A stretch of 64,000 nucleotides of DNA from an uncultured Lachnospiraceae bacterium (GTDB lineage: Bacteria > Bacillota > Clostridia > Lachnospirales > Lachnospiraceae): the NCBI GenBank assembly GCA_910587295.1, contig CAJULP010000055.1, forward strand, positions 1 to 64,000, given 5' to 3'. Shown here piece after piece: positions 1 through 9,704 of the stretch (its first letter is position 1; each line of letters starts with the position of its first letter). A program made the translations under genes and the position numbers. The notes beneath the pieces are model-generated. The model saw only the letters and a program-made list of their open reading frames with translations, searched no databases and had not been told where the DNA came from.

Positions 1-48
1 AAAGCGGAAATTCAGCGCCGGATCGAGTGTCAGAAAAATCAGGAATGA
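1..48 (+). CDS. Possible 3' end of a truncated gene
   Basis: The first 48 bases read in frame 1 as a 15-residue charged tail (KAEIQRRIECQKNQE) ending in TGA. It could be the end of a plus-strand gene that begins before the window. Frame 3 is also open, to 129, so the choice of frame is weak and no function can be given. Confidence 0.2.
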   Translation, partial: KAEIQRRIECQKNQE

Positions 49-127
49 TTAAAACATATGTGAATTGTCAATGTGCTTCAGTTGCCGAAAATAACTGGGG
101 CATTTTTATTTTAGCAACGGCTGAAAA

Positions 128-3100
128 TTAAGCGCTTACATTCCGATACCCTTTTTTAAATTCTTCCAAAATTTTTTTCTGATTAATATCGGATGTAGAC
201 GCAACGATTAACGTTTGCTTTTCAATTGCCTCATAGAAATATTTTAATGCAGTCTGCCGATCCTTCATCCGGACATAGCATCTTCCTGTTTGATAGGCGC
301 AGACTGCCATTTGCCTGATGAGGTCTGCTTCTTCGTACTGACCGATTTTTACCAATTCCTTAAGTTTCTGCTCTGATTTCAGCGCTGCGTCTAAAGCTTC
401 CTCAAAAAAGGATGGTTCATCAAGATCGTAGAGCAGAGCAGATTTGTTATAGTTATTCATTGCAATATCTAATTGCCTAGACTTTTCCTGATTGTTTTCC
501 GCCTGCGTGATAGTTTCGTTGATTGGCATAATCAGCGCACGATAGCCGTTATGTATATATTGATTCAAAGTAATGTCATCCGTCAGGCGCAGTTCCCGTA
601 CCGCATGGAATACTGCCTTATATTCATCCCGCAGCATCCACATATTGTCTAGAGTATTGTCCACTTTATACGCAGCGCTGCCATCTGCCAAAAAAGAATC
701 TACCAGATGAAAGAAATCTTTTTCACATGCTTTTGTCAGGCTGCAGCCTATTTTGGACATATAATTTATGATATGCGCCAGTTTTATCATGTCCCTCTCA
801 TAATGATACTCCATATGTGTAAGGCGCCAATAATTTCGGTCCATTTCCAGAGTTTTCATTTTATAAATAAACGCCTGCAGAACGTAATTCTCATCATCAT
901 CTTCACATCCGGCCTCCCATAGGCTTTCTGCATAATTGTTGTAAAGATTAATTTGATCTTTCAGCCTCTCACGGTTATGGGCTTTCTCCCCTGATAGTTT
1001 GGCTCTATATTCAGATAATTTCAGGGACTTTTCATAATATGGCAATGCCTCATTAAATTTTCCTAACATCATCAATGCATTTCCTACATTGTAATATCCG
1101 CCGCCTAGTACACACATACCATATGCTGATGGGTATTTCTCCGCCCAGAGTTTTCGGTTTTCCAGATCATGCTCATATGCCCCTAGTGCGTTTTCCGGTT
1201 CATTCAGCTTGTGATAAATTTCGCCCATAGAACCATAATACCAAACAGGGGTATCCTCGCCCGAAGTAAGCATATCCGTCAGGCCGGCATCTATTCCCTC
1301 TTTTGCAATTTCTATTCCCCGCCGTAACATGGATTGTTTTGATGATTCCTTATAAAAGACAATCATGTTATTATAAGCCATAAGCAACTGTTGCTTATCA
1401 ATTATCCCCTTTTGATAAAAATCCTTGCTGATGGCAAAATATTTTTCCCCAAATTCATAAATTAACGGATCACCCAAAAATTTTGCCGTGCAGGCACATT
1501 TATAGCTGTTTACACGGAGCAGTTCCTGCCACGCTGTATTCCTTTCACCGCGGTAGTTATTGATTAAGGGGTCCAGTTGTTTCATAATGCTAAACTTGAT
1601 ACGGCTTTCCTGGTAATTTTGTAAAAACAGTTTTTCACAAAAATAAACAAAGAAAACGGCAAAACTCAGTGAGGTATAATTGGTAGTGGCATTGGACAGA
1701 AGGTCGTTCACCTGTTTTCCGCCGTTCATCTTGCAGATAAAATATAAACATTTTGCCGCACCAATTAAAACGGGGTCATCTTTTTGGTGCTTTGTGATAT
1801 AATTCATCAAATAATCGGAACGGCCAGCCAGCATACAATGATAGGCAATTTCGCTTATGCGGATTGGATCCTTTTCATCAAGCTCTTCTAATGCCTGAAA
1901 AATATCGTTATGTATTCTTTGGCTATTAGGACATTCCTTAATGATGCCCTGCCTGGTGCTTTGATGGAGAAAGTCATACCTTCCGTCTGCTCTGCGAAAA
2001 TAGTTTTCACGCATATAATGGATCATATAAACAAAATCTAAATAATTCCACTCTTCCCCCAATAACAAGGCTAAATCGCTATCGCGCAGCCCATATCGGG
2101 AGAAGGCAATATATTCAGTTACCCTAGATACCAGTCCGGGGTTGAGGCGTGCCCCCACTTCCTTAAAAAGTGCAACTCCTATTTCTTCCAAAGAGTAGTT
2201 GGAATTATTTATTATTTTTTTCTGATAATTAGATATTTGTTCTATACCATTTCCGAGGTTACTTATCAGGCTAAAGTCCAGGCGGTCCATGATAAGTAAC
2301 CGCTGTAACAACAGACCTAAAAAGAGAGGATTTCCGGAATTTGGATGGTTCATCAATTCTTCCTTTACTTCATCTGCCAATTCCTTATGGTGTTGCTGTA
2401 ATATACACTGAATAACGATTTCCTTATCTTTCCGGTCTATTGGCAATAAAAAGAAATTCTTTCCATCCCTTAATTCTATATTTGGCAGGCAGGAGATGAT
2501 GATGTGTACATTGGAAGGCGTTGGGTCTGGAATAAAAATCATCTGATCCCGCTCTATATCTGTCAGCAATTGATCCACTGCATCTACCATAATAACTAAT
2601 GGCCGATTTATATCCCGAAGGGATTGGCATAATTCGGAAAGACGATTGCGGAATTCTGTTGTTTCATGGTAATCCAAAGATTTTAACTCCCTGGTGACGG
2701 TCATGTCTTGAATATGTGCTTGTCCAAGGTGTTCTTCCAGGCAATATACCAACTGGCGCAAAATCCCGATAGATGTAGAGCTGTCTGCTGTCAAACCACT
2801 AATAAAGGGGATTACACACATCCCTTTCTCTTTCAAAGTATTTGCTACTTGGCAAAACAAAGTACTTTTCCCGCTTCCAGAGTTTCCTTTTATCGCTATA
2901 CGGCGCTGTCCTTCGCAAATGGCATGTACGATATTATTTGCCAATGTACTCCGTGCCCCAAATGAATGGCTTTTTTCTTCTATATATGACCAGTGGGAAT
3001 CACGTTCTCTGTCAAATGGCGTTTTCTTTTGCAAATTCTGCCATTTAGGGAGCATTACACGTCTAATATCCTCATATGCCATATTGGCAAAATGATCAAT

Positions 3101-3658
3101 ATCCGCCTCACAGATGCCATCTTCATCAAAGTGGACTTTGTATTTATGCACTGTTCCGTATGTCATACGCATAATCCTTGATTTAAGGTCTGTCATTTTT
3201 TCGTGGCGTTCTTTATTTTCTGCCAGGTATCTTCTTTCTATCAGTGCGCCATCCAGCTCCCGGAAATAAAACAGCATATGGTTTTTATGGATTTTAGTGC
3301 CATATTCAATTTCCAGTTCGGTTGCGCTTAGCTGCAAATCCTCCAGTTGAAGCTTTTTCTTTTCAGCAACGGAAGCAATCAGGTTTTTAGGCGGAATCCA
3401 TCCATACCTTTCGCCTAATATGACTATCATTGGAGACTCGCTGTTTTCTATTTCATCCAGACAGACATCCAGTACCTTAAGGGCTGCCGTATTGGAATCC
3501 AGCTCTGCTGTATTGATCCCCCATCTGAGGTCACAGACAGATATTGTCTGTCCGTATTTTTGCGCTTCTTTATTTAGCCGTGGCATAACTAAGTTCCTGA
3601 TGGCATCCCGTTCGTACTGCATATCCTGAAATGTGCTTGAAATAAATAGCATGTCCAT
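128..3658 (-). CDS. DUF4062 - STAND ATPase - TPR protein
   Basis: A 1176-residue multidomain protein. Residues 1-90 resemble DUF4062 (MDMLFISSTFQDMQYERDA, then LGERYGWIP near 80), a Rossmann-like domain often found at the head of STAND proteins. A P-loop ATPase follows, with Walker A GNSGSGKST at 258-266 and Walker B LVIMVDAVDQ at 354-363. The C-terminal half is helical, with a clear TPR pair at about 810-885 (GNALMMLGKFNEALPYY). The start at 3658 has a ribosome site AAGGTGG seven bases upstream. The gene diverges from three genes for TIR-like, propeller and DUF4231 proteins across 169 bp. By family knowledge such proteins are nucleotide-driven switches in immunity or signalling; that it senses a threat and works with the divergent genes is inference. 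No transmembrane segment is obvious, so it is probably cytosolic. Confidence 0.8.
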   Translation of the reverse strand: MDMLFISSTFQDMQYERDAIRNLVMPRLNKEAQKYGQTISVCDLRWGINTAELDSNTAALKVLDVCLDEIENSESPMIVILGERYGWIPPKNLIASVAEKKKLQLEDLQLSATELEIEYGTKIHKNHMLFYFRELDGALIERRYLAENKERHEKMTDLKSRIMRMTYGTVHKYKVHFDEDGICEADIDHFANMAYEDIRRVMLPKWQNLQKKTPFDRERDSHWSYIEEKSHSFGARSTLANNIVHAICEGQRRIAIKGNSGSGKSTLFCQVANTLKEKGMCVIPFISGLTADSSTSIGILRQLVYCLEEHLGQAHIQDMTVTRELKSLDYHETTEFRNRLSELCQSLRDINRPLVIMVDAVDQLLTDIERDQMIFIPDPTPSNVHIIISCLPNIELRDGKNFFLLPIDRKDKEIVIQCILQQHHKELADEVKEELMNHPNSGNPLFLGLLLQRLLIMDRLDFSLISNLGNGIEQISNYQKKIINNSNYSLEEIGVALFKEVGARLNPGLVSRVTEYIAFSRYGLRDSDLALLLGEEWNYLDFVYMIHYMRENYFRRADGRYDFLHQSTRQGIIKECPNSQRIHNDIFQALEELDEKDPIRISEIAYHCMLAGRSDYLMNYITKHQKDDPVLIGAAKCLYFICKMNGGKQVNDLLSNATTNYTSLSFAVFFVYFCEKLFLQNYQESRIKFSIMKQLDPLINNYRGERNTAWQELLRVNSYKCACTAKFLGDPLIYEFGEKYFAISKDFYQKGIIDKQQLLMAYNNMIVFYKESSKQSMLRRGIEIAKEGIDAGLTDMLTSGEDTPVWYYGSMGEIYHKLNEPENALGAYEHDLENRKLWAEKYPSAYGMCVLGGGYYNVGNALMMLGKFNEALPYYEKSLKLSEYRAKLSGEKAHNRERLKDQINLYNNYAESLWEAGCEDDDENYVLQAFIYKMKTLEMDRNYWRLTHMEYHYERDMIKLAHIINYMSKIGCSLTKACEKDFFHLVDSFLADGSAAYKVDNTLDNMWMLRDEYKAVFHAVRELRLTDDITLNQYIHNGYRALIMPINETITQAENNQEKSRQLDIAMNNYNKSALLYDLDEPSFFEEALDAALKSEQKLKELVKIGQYEEADLIRQMAVCAYQTGRCYVRMKDRQTALKYFYEAIEKQTLIVASTSDINQKKILEEFKKGYRNVSA

Positions 3659-3688
3659 AAATTTCCACCTTATTCATACGTAAAACGG

Positions 3689-3718
3689 AGTATCCTCCTC
3701 ATCATGTGTTATGTACAA
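3689..3718 (-). promoter_or_regulatory. Candidate promoter of the STAND gene
   Basis: On the minus strand TTGTAC (3713-3718) and GATACT (3689-3694) are separated by 18 bp, giving a plausible sigma-A promoter about 30 bp before the STAND start codon. The match is imperfect. A plus-strand TATAAT at 3767-3772 may serve the divergent operon, but I find no good -35 for it. Confidence 0.35.
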
Positions 3719-3827
3719 ATTTTAACAGAACTCAAAGAAGGAAGGCAAGGTGCTGAAGTTCTCTTTTATAATTCATGGTGGAAATAACCTGTATGTGATA
3801 AGATTATATTAAGAGAGGGTAATAATT

Positions 3828-6188
3828 ATGGTTTACATAATATTTACAAATGAGCAGCATGCAGATGCGGAGGAAATCCGGGATTTCCTTACAGAAGAAA
3901 AAAATCTGGCGGCCAGTTCCAGCAATCTCAATTGGTATGAACTAAAAAATGATAATAGAATTGACCAGGACGCGGCCGTTGTTTTGGTATCGAATGCGGC
4001 AGTCATGGATGAAAGATGGCAGGATCTGGTCAGGGATATACCCGAATATGTGCGCTTAATCCCCGTTAGCAGCACGAGGAATGCGGATTATACTGATCCG
4101 GAGATGGTTCCTGGGAAGATAAGGGAGATAAATTACATCCGGATGGGTGGAAGGCATCTTGAAGATATCTGGGATTCCCTGACAACGGAAAAAGGATATT
4201 ATGATATTAAAAACTGGATTCTATTAAACAAAAATGTGTGGCACTTTTCAAAGCGCTCTGAAGATTTTTTACTTTCGGATGGCAAAAAGATTAATGAATA
4301 TCTCCTGCTTTTCCAAAGAAAGATGAAGGAAGAAAAAAATCCGTATTTTCAAGAGGAGATTTCGGAGATTATCTGTTATCTGCAGGTCTCCCGGAAATAT
4401 GCGAAAAAACTTTTCAGGAGAAAGGTTATGGGTTACATCCGATGGGCAGGGGCTGTGGCGGCAGCAGTGATAACTCTCATCACTTTTATCAAGATAAATG
4501 ATTATGTTCAACGCGCGCGGTTTGCCAATACAATTGTCAGTGTCGGAACTCATGGGGAAGTGGCGCCGGTAAGCGCAATTAAGCTAATAGACGGGATAAG
4601 CAACCCCTTAGTTTCTGATTTGGCAAAACCGGAATTATTTAATAAGCTCTCAGAGAATTTGGACATGAACTGGCCCAACTCCCTGATTGGGGTAAATTAT
4701 GGATGTGCTTTAAATGACGTGCGGATAGAGATGGACGGGCGGCATATATGGTCTGCTAACGGGGATGGCGGTGTTGCGAAGTGGGATACGTATACGGGGG
4801 AGGTTGTCTGGGCGGAGAGGGTTTCGGAGCAGCCCCTTGTTGCATTGGCAATTTCTGAAAATGAGCAGCTATTTGTGGCAATGGATTTTGAAGGCTACCT
4901 TTATAAAAAATATGTTGGGGGAACGTGGAAAAAAAGCAGTAAGAATTATGATATCCCGCCTCATGATCAAACGAAGTTGACGTGTACGGGAGAAAAGAAT
5001 ACCGCTGCCGTGGCAGGGGAAAACGGGAAAATCCTATATTTTGGGTTAAGGGATGGATTTACCCTGCTGTGGGAGGGGCAATATGATAAGGTCTTTTGTA
5101 TCGAAATTAACGGCAGGGGGCTGGAAGTAATTGCGCAGCGAGGGGAGTGTTTATATGATTTGTGTGTCAGGGAAGACGGGGGTACGGACGAAATGCCGAT
5201 TCCGGTAAAGTGGGATAAAAGCTGTACCATGGATATGCGAAATGGCATGGTGGTCATGGCAGACCAGAAGAATCAGATTGTCACATGGAGCAAAGAAAAT
5301 TTTGAAAAGGTAGAACCAGCGGGAATTGTCCTTTCCCTGCCCACGCATTTGTGTTTTGTAAATAACCAGACAATTGCTTACCATGACCGTAATATGGGAA
5401 CGCATTTGTATGATATTAAGAGAAGGCTGGATTTGGGAAGCGTACTGGAAAATGCGGTAATAGTGACATCCCTGTCAGCTGACTCCGATCTGGTCATGGC
5501 ATATTTCCGGGACAGTGGTCTGTGGTGCTCGGAAAATATAAGGGCATTACTGCCTATAGATTATATAAATGAGGATGCGGAATATGAGACCTACACAGAA
5601 AAGGAGATGTCATCGGCTGGAAGGGTTCGGAAGGTGTCTGTTGAAAATGAATATATTGTCAGGGTTGTTCTGGAACAGGATGGGGAAGAAATCATCTATA
5701 TTATAGATGGTGGCAGCCGGTATTATGTTGGCACTGCCCAGAGGGATTTGTCTTTGGTTGAGGAGAAGGGGGACAATGTATTTTATTTTGAGGACATGCC
5801 TGTATATTTTACGGGAAAGCCAACGGTGATTGGGATTACCGGTCAGGGTGAGGTGCTGCTTGTGGGTGGTTCGGACGGGTCTTTTTTTGAAATAAAATTT
5901 ACGGGCGATAAAAGTTTTCTTCGGGGATGCCATTTTCAGATTCCATCCCATGCCGCTGTTGTGGCCATTTATCAGTCAACGGACTGCTATTATTTAAAAG
6001 ATGTGACGGGAACATTCTGGCGGACAAGGATAGGATATGATGCGCTAACGCAGGAAGGTGCGGTTGAGGCAGTTAAAGAAAAACTCCATTATGCGGCGGG
6101 GAGTGACATTTATGGAACGGTATCTAAAGAAACGATAAAAGCTCTGAATGTAAAATGTCTGCCAGATGACGACGATGATGGACAATAG
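3828..6188 (+). CDS. TIR-like domain, membrane segment, beta-propeller protein
   Basis: A 786-residue protein. Residues 1-105 look like a TIR/flavodoxin-type domain (MVYIIFTNEQHADAEEIRDF, then AAVVLVSNAAVMDERW), but the S-x2-C-x2-E segment that carries the catalytic glutamate of TIR NADases is not visible, so it may be a scaffold. One strong membrane segment lies at 202-222 (GYIRWAGAVAAAVITLITFI). The remaining 560 residues are beta-rich with WD40/PQQ-like blades (HIWSANGDGGVAKWDTYTG at 305-323), suggesting a propeller. The ribosome site is GAGAGGG. The next gene starts 15 bp after the stop and has the same three-part layout, so the two look like ancient paralogues. Function is not established. 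A role as membrane-tethered sensor or partner of the following TIR protein is inference. Confidence 0.7.
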   Translation: MVYIIFTNEQHADAEEIRDFLTEEKNLAASSSNLNWYELKNDNRIDQDAAVVLVSNAAVMDERWQDLVRDIPEYVRLIPVSSTRNADYTDPEMVPGKIREINYIRMGGRHLEDIWDSLTTEKGYYDIKNWILLNKNVWHFSKRSEDFLLSDGKKINEYLLLFQRKMKEEKNPYFQEEISEIICYLQVSRKYAKKLFRRKVMGYIRWAGAVAAAVITLITFIKINDYVQRARFANTIVSVGTHGEVAPVSAIKLIDGISNPLVSDLAKPELFNKLSENLDMNWPNSLIGVNYGCALNDVRIEMDGRHIWSANGDGGVAKWDTYTGEVVWAERVSEQPLVALAISENEQLFVAMDFEGYLYKKYVGGTWKKSSKNYDIPPHDQTKLTCTGEKNTAAVAGENGKILYFGLRDGFTLLWEGQYDKVFCIEINGRGLEVIAQRGECLYDLCVREDGGTDEMPIPVKWDKSCTMDMRNGMVVMADQKNQIVTWSKENFEKVEPAGIVLSLPTHLCFVNNQTIAYHDRNMGTHLYDIKRRLDLGSVLENAVIVTSLSADSDLVMAYFRDSGLWCSENIRALLPIDYINEDAEYETYTEKEMSSAGRVRKVSVENEYIVRVVLEQDGEEIIYIIDGGSRYYVGTAQRDLSLVEEKGDNVFYFEDMPVYFTGKPTVIGITGQGEVLLVGGSDGSFFEIKFTGDKSFLRGCHFQIPSHAAVVAIYQSTDCYYLKDVTGTFWRTRIGYDALTQEGAVEAVKEKLHYAAGSDIYGTVSKETIKALNVKCLPDDDDDGQ

Positions 6189-6203
6189 GGTGAGGGGGCA
6201 AGG

Positions 6204-8516
6204 ATGGACCATATATTTATATCATATTCAAGAAAGGATGAAGAACAAGTAAATGCTTTCGTGGAAAGACTCCGTGGGTTTGGGTTTGAGGTATGGCAGG
6301 ATGTGTCAGGGAAAAGGTCCGGGATCCCATATTCTGTAAAGTGGTTTGAGGTGATTGAGGAAGCAATATACACGGCTGCCGGGGCGATTATTTTTAACAC
6401 AGAAGATTGGGAACGCTCTAAGCCGTGCCAGCGTGAGCTTCAGGTAATCCAGGAAGTGGACCTTCCGTTTTTGTATGTAGAGGTGGGCAGGATTTTAGCC
6501 AATGAACAGGCAGTTGTTGATGAGGCAGCAGGATGGTGCAGGGAACAGGTTTTTTCAGAAGAAAACAGTTATTGTAAATGGATGCGCTCCGGGGCCTACA
6601 GGAGATACAAGAAACTGCCGGCTGAGTCTTACAAGCCTATGGGAAACCATCCGTTTAAGAATTGGATATGGACTAGAAAATGCTATGATATTGCTGCCGA
6701 CAAAAACTTTCATGGTCCGTGGACAAAAGACTTGTATCCCTTTTTGGGAAGGGCGAAGAGAAAATTTATTATGACCATTGCTATCAGTGGATTACTGGGT
6801 GTTATTTTCCTTTCTATGCTGATATGGGCGGCCTCAGTCGGGGAATATACGGGTATGGCGGCGGATGGCAGCCGGCTGCTGCTGACAGGATCGGAAGTGG
6901 TAGGTGAGGCGTGGCGGGTAGGGGAATATGACCCGGTCCGGGCGATATGGATGATTGAAAGATGCGGTGCTGGACTGGTAGGCTATGCTAAAAGTGCGGA
7001 GGGCGGTAGAGTGGGGATTGATATGCCTCAAAAGGGGGAAGAGCCGGTGGCGTATGTTGGTGCATCAAATTTCATTTTCATGGCTAACCGGGCATTGGCT
7101 GATTTTGTTTCAAGAAATTATCCGGCTGCTTTTTATGGGATGGTAGAGGAATGCCCCATAAATATTTCCGAAATGGCGGGGAATAAAACGGGCAGCCGAT
7201 ATACGGTGACATTGTCGGAGGATACTGCCCAGGCGTTTATCTATGATGAAGTGCAGGGAATTACCCGGCAGATTTTATTGGCGTCGGTGCCGGAAACCTA
7301 TTGTTTTAGCGAAAGTGGAAATGAACTGGCCATAGCTGCGGCAAATAAGGTATATATCTATGATTTATATGGGGAGGCGATGCCTGCTTTGCTTTCTTAT
7401 AATTTTGAAGATATCAATGAACTAATGATGTATGGAAACAAAATATATGCTTTTACGGAAAAAGGGCATACAGTGGCCTGGGATTACCCTTTTCAGGAAC
7501 GAAAAATTGTGGGGCCAAAGATATCGGCAGGGAATCTGGCGCAATTGGCAGATGGGCGTGTCATGGCGGTTTATATCAGGGATGGCAGTCTGGTTGTTAA
7601 TTTGGACAATGAGGAGAAAAGCTTCTCACTGCCTTTTGAAGGGGAAATATATGAGGACTATATTGCCATTTCTCCAGACTATGCATATGCTGCGGTTTCC
7701 TATAAACCAGAGGGAAATGGCGATGACCGGGTTGTGTTAATTGCGCTATCAAATGGTGAAATAGAAAAAACATATGATGCAGGCTGTAAAATTTCAGGAT
7801 TTATTTTTTCGGGGAATGGGGATTCCCTTATAATAATGTGTTACAATAAGAACAAGATAGCACGCATTGATTTGGATTCTGGTGGGATACAAGAGTCAGA
7901 TGGGGAAACGTATTCTAATCCGCGCTCTATCATTGCGTATGAGGATCAGTTTTTAGTTTGTGATGCGGTGGGAATGCTTGCTGCCTATGACAATACATTA
8001 AGGCGGACTGGGGAGCCTTGGCTGATTGGGCGCGTGTCAGTTAAGAAGCAGTTGGCTGTTTCTAAGAAATATGATTGTATTTTGACGGCAGGGCGGGGTG
8101 GGAATGTGCCTTCCAATAATATCTGGACGAACCTTTCAAGTAAGGAGAAGAGGATTTTTCTTGCGACAGAAAATGAGCCGATGAAAGCGACCACTTCTGT
8201 CTGCGTGACAAATATGGGAGAATATGTTGCGTTTGGGAATGCCGGAGGTTCAATTTACCTGTGGGATGTGGGTTCCATGGACCGGATGATGGATGTGCAT
8301 AGCATACCGGAGGCGGTCATCAATATGCTGTTTGCGGAGGATTCATCTGAATTGTATGTGCTTGGCAGTTCCGGAACGGTTTATACGGTGGACATGGAAG
8401 GGATATTTGTCGAATGCATACCGGAAGAAACCAGTTCAATATGGCTGATGAATATGCGGAAAGCAGAAGAAATTAAGGATAATATGTATGGTTTAGGATT
8501 ATCTATGTGTGAGTGA
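6204..8516 (+). CDS. TIR domain, membrane segment, beta-propeller protein
   Basis: A 770-residue protein. Residues 1-95 form a canonical bacterial TIR domain: DHIFISYSRKDEEQV at the start, a WQD motif near 31, and RSKPCQRELQ at 71-80, where E78 aligns with the catalytic glutamate of NAD-cleaving TIR domains. A membrane segment sits at 188-210 (FIMTIAISGLLGVIFLSMLI). The rest, about 550 residues, is beta-rich with propeller-like repeats (AFGNAGGSIYLWDVG near 675). The ribosome site is GAGGGGG before ATG 6204. It is the second gene of a three-gene unit, and the next frame overlaps its stop. From family knowledge, TIR domains deplete NAD or make cyclic-ADPR-type signals during phage defence; that this one is active is inferred from the retained glutamate. 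The propeller could sense a ligand on either side of the membrane. Confidence 0.78.
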   Translation: MDHIFISYSRKDEEQVNAFVERLRGFGFEVWQDVSGKRSGIPYSVKWFEVIEEAIYTAAGAIIFNTEDWERSKPCQRELQVIQEVDLPFLYVEVGRILANEQAVVDEAAGWCREQVFSEENSYCKWMRSGAYRRYKKLPAESYKPMGNHPFKNWIWTRKCYDIAADKNFHGPWTKDLYPFLGRAKRKFIMTIAISGLLGVIFLSMLIWAASVGEYTGMAADGSRLLLTGSEVVGEAWRVGEYDPVRAIWMIERCGAGLVGYAKSAEGGRVGIDMPQKGEEPVAYVGASNFIFMANRALADFVSRNYPAAFYGMVEECPINISEMAGNKTGSRYTVTLSEDTAQAFIYDEVQGITRQILLASVPETYCFSESGNELAIAAANKVYIYDLYGEAMPALLSYNFEDINELMMYGNKIYAFTEKGHTVAWDYPFQERKIVGPKISAGNLAQLADGRVMAVYIRDGSLVVNLDNEEKSFSLPFEGEIYEDYIAISPDYAYAAVSYKPEGNGDDRVVLIALSNGEIEKTYDAGCKISGFIFSGNGDSLIIMCYNKNKIARIDLDSGGIQESDGETYSNPRSIIAYEDQFLVCDAVGMLAAYDNTLRRTGEPWLIGRVSVKKQLAVSKKYDCILTAGRGGNVPSNNIWTNLSSKEKRIFLATENEPMKATTSVCVTNMGEYVAFGNAGGSIYLWDVGSMDRMMDVHSIPEAVINMLFAEDSSELYVLGSSGTVYTVDMEGIFVECIPEETSSIWLMNMRKAEEIKDNMYGLGLSMCE

Positions 8517-8569
8517 TATTTGGAGTTGTGATACTTGGGATTGGTAAAAAGTTGAAAAGGAGAAAATGG

Positions 8570-9082
8570 ATGATGGATGTGCCGGACAAGGGAGAGAACA
8601 AAAGCAATGCAAGAAATGTTGCGTTAATGGATTTAGTTGGACAGATTCAAAATGAAAATACTAAGAATTATGTTATAGGGCGTATCATGCCGCAGATGGA
8701 ATGGTACAGCAGCAAAGGCGGAGAATGTAAGAAAAAATATTATCGCTGGATGGCGAGCTCTATTTTGCTGGGGGCGTTGATTCCTGTGGTTTCCGTGTTT
8801 GCGGATGGGGCTGTTTGGACTAAAGTATTGCTTGCAGCTCTGGGGTCAGCAGTTACGGCATGCAATGCTTTTATGGCATTGCACAATTTTAAGGATTTAT
8901 GGCTTAATTACCGGAATACCAGAGAAAAACTACTCCGGGTTTTATATTATTATTTTAATGATGCAGGCATTTTCTCGAAGGACATGCAACAGGGTGAAAG
9001 GGATATCCTGCTAATCAATATTTGTGAGGAAGAGATGGCAGGAGAAAACGGGGAGTGGATGAAGTTGGGGAAGGTAATTTGA
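8570..9082 (+). CDS. DUF4231 / SLATT-like two-TM protein
   Basis: A 170-residue protein read from ATG 8570, chosen because AAAGGAGA lies at 8556-8563. The frame is also open from a GTG at 8513 that overlaps the previous stop (GTGA). Two membrane segments are at about 61-78 (MASSILLGALIPVVSVFA) and 83-104, flanked by basic and helical segments. The pattern, including SAVTACNAFMALHNFKDLW before a charged helix, fits DUF4231, a family close to the SLATT two-TM proteins that are predicted pore-forming effectors in bacterial conflict systems. It is the third gene after two TIR/propeller genes, which supports an effector or membrane-partner role. The family call is fairly good; pore formation is inference. 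Confidence 0.7.
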   Translation: MMDVPDKGENKSNARNVALMDLVGQIQNENTKNYVIGRIMPQMEWYSSKGGECKKKYYRWMASSILLGALIPVVSVFADGAVWTKVLLAALGSAVTACNAFMALHNFKDLWLNYRNTREKLLRVLYYYFNDAGIFSKDMQQGERDILLINICEEEMAGENGEWMKLGKVI

Positions 9083-9315
9083 AAATGTTGCCTTTGGTCT
9101 ATTGCTTGTATAATATATCACCTATTGCTCACTGTTTGCATCAATATATGTAATTGAAATGGATGGGCTTCTACTACAGAATGGGTTACGTGGGAAAATG
9201 AATCATCGCGTTTATATGAAATCTATAATATAATCAAGATGATTACTATAGTAGGTGCAGGTTGTGTATAGTAGCCAGCTTTATGAATATACTGGATAAG
9301 AAAGGGGGATGTCAT

Positions 9316-9704
9316 ATGGAAAAGGTTTCACAGCAAAGAAGGCTTAGTGCGATTTTCGAAAAAGTGTATGGGAGAGAGTTCCATAAGGAAGATTTAGATG
9401 ACAGGGTCATGTTGCAGAAAGCAGTTTTTTGTTGAGGGAATTTGGTGTTTCCTGTGGCCGTTATGATTTTGTATGGGATCATTTTGGTCCGATTTCCCCA
9501 GACATTAGTGACGACATGAAAAAAGAAGTCTTTTTGGCGGAAGCTGTTGAGAATATAAATAGAATTATGCAGGTTGAGCTGATACCTGAAGAAGGTTCTT
9601 GTGAAACTGAGAGTATGCAAAAACCAAAGAGAGAATTAGTTGCAAAGTCTCCGTTTCATCATGATTCAATTACTTCATTCAGAATTGGATGCGGACAGGA
9701 TTGA
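9316..9704 (+). pseudogene. Decayed YwgA-like (Panacea-type) gene
   Basis: Translation starts well (GGGGGATG ribosome site, MEKVSQQRRLSAIFEKVYGR) but stops at TGA 9433-9435 after AVFC. In the -1 frame from 9429 the protein goes on as LREFGVSCGRYDFVWDHFGP, which restores a YwgA-like pattern (LQKAVFLLREFG, then FGPISPDISDD). One extra T in the T6 run near 9423-9428 would join the two parts. The second frame runs to 9704 but loses family character after about 9640, where sequence of the next pseudogene begins in another frame. It is probably a dead gene. A programmed slip at the T run is possible but unlikely given the damage downstream. Confidence 0.55.

Noticed and set aside
78..125. Possible terminator between the left edge and the STAND gene end
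   Set aside because: Only a short A/T stem can be drawn (AAAATAA with TTATTTT) without a GC core, so it is too weak to call.
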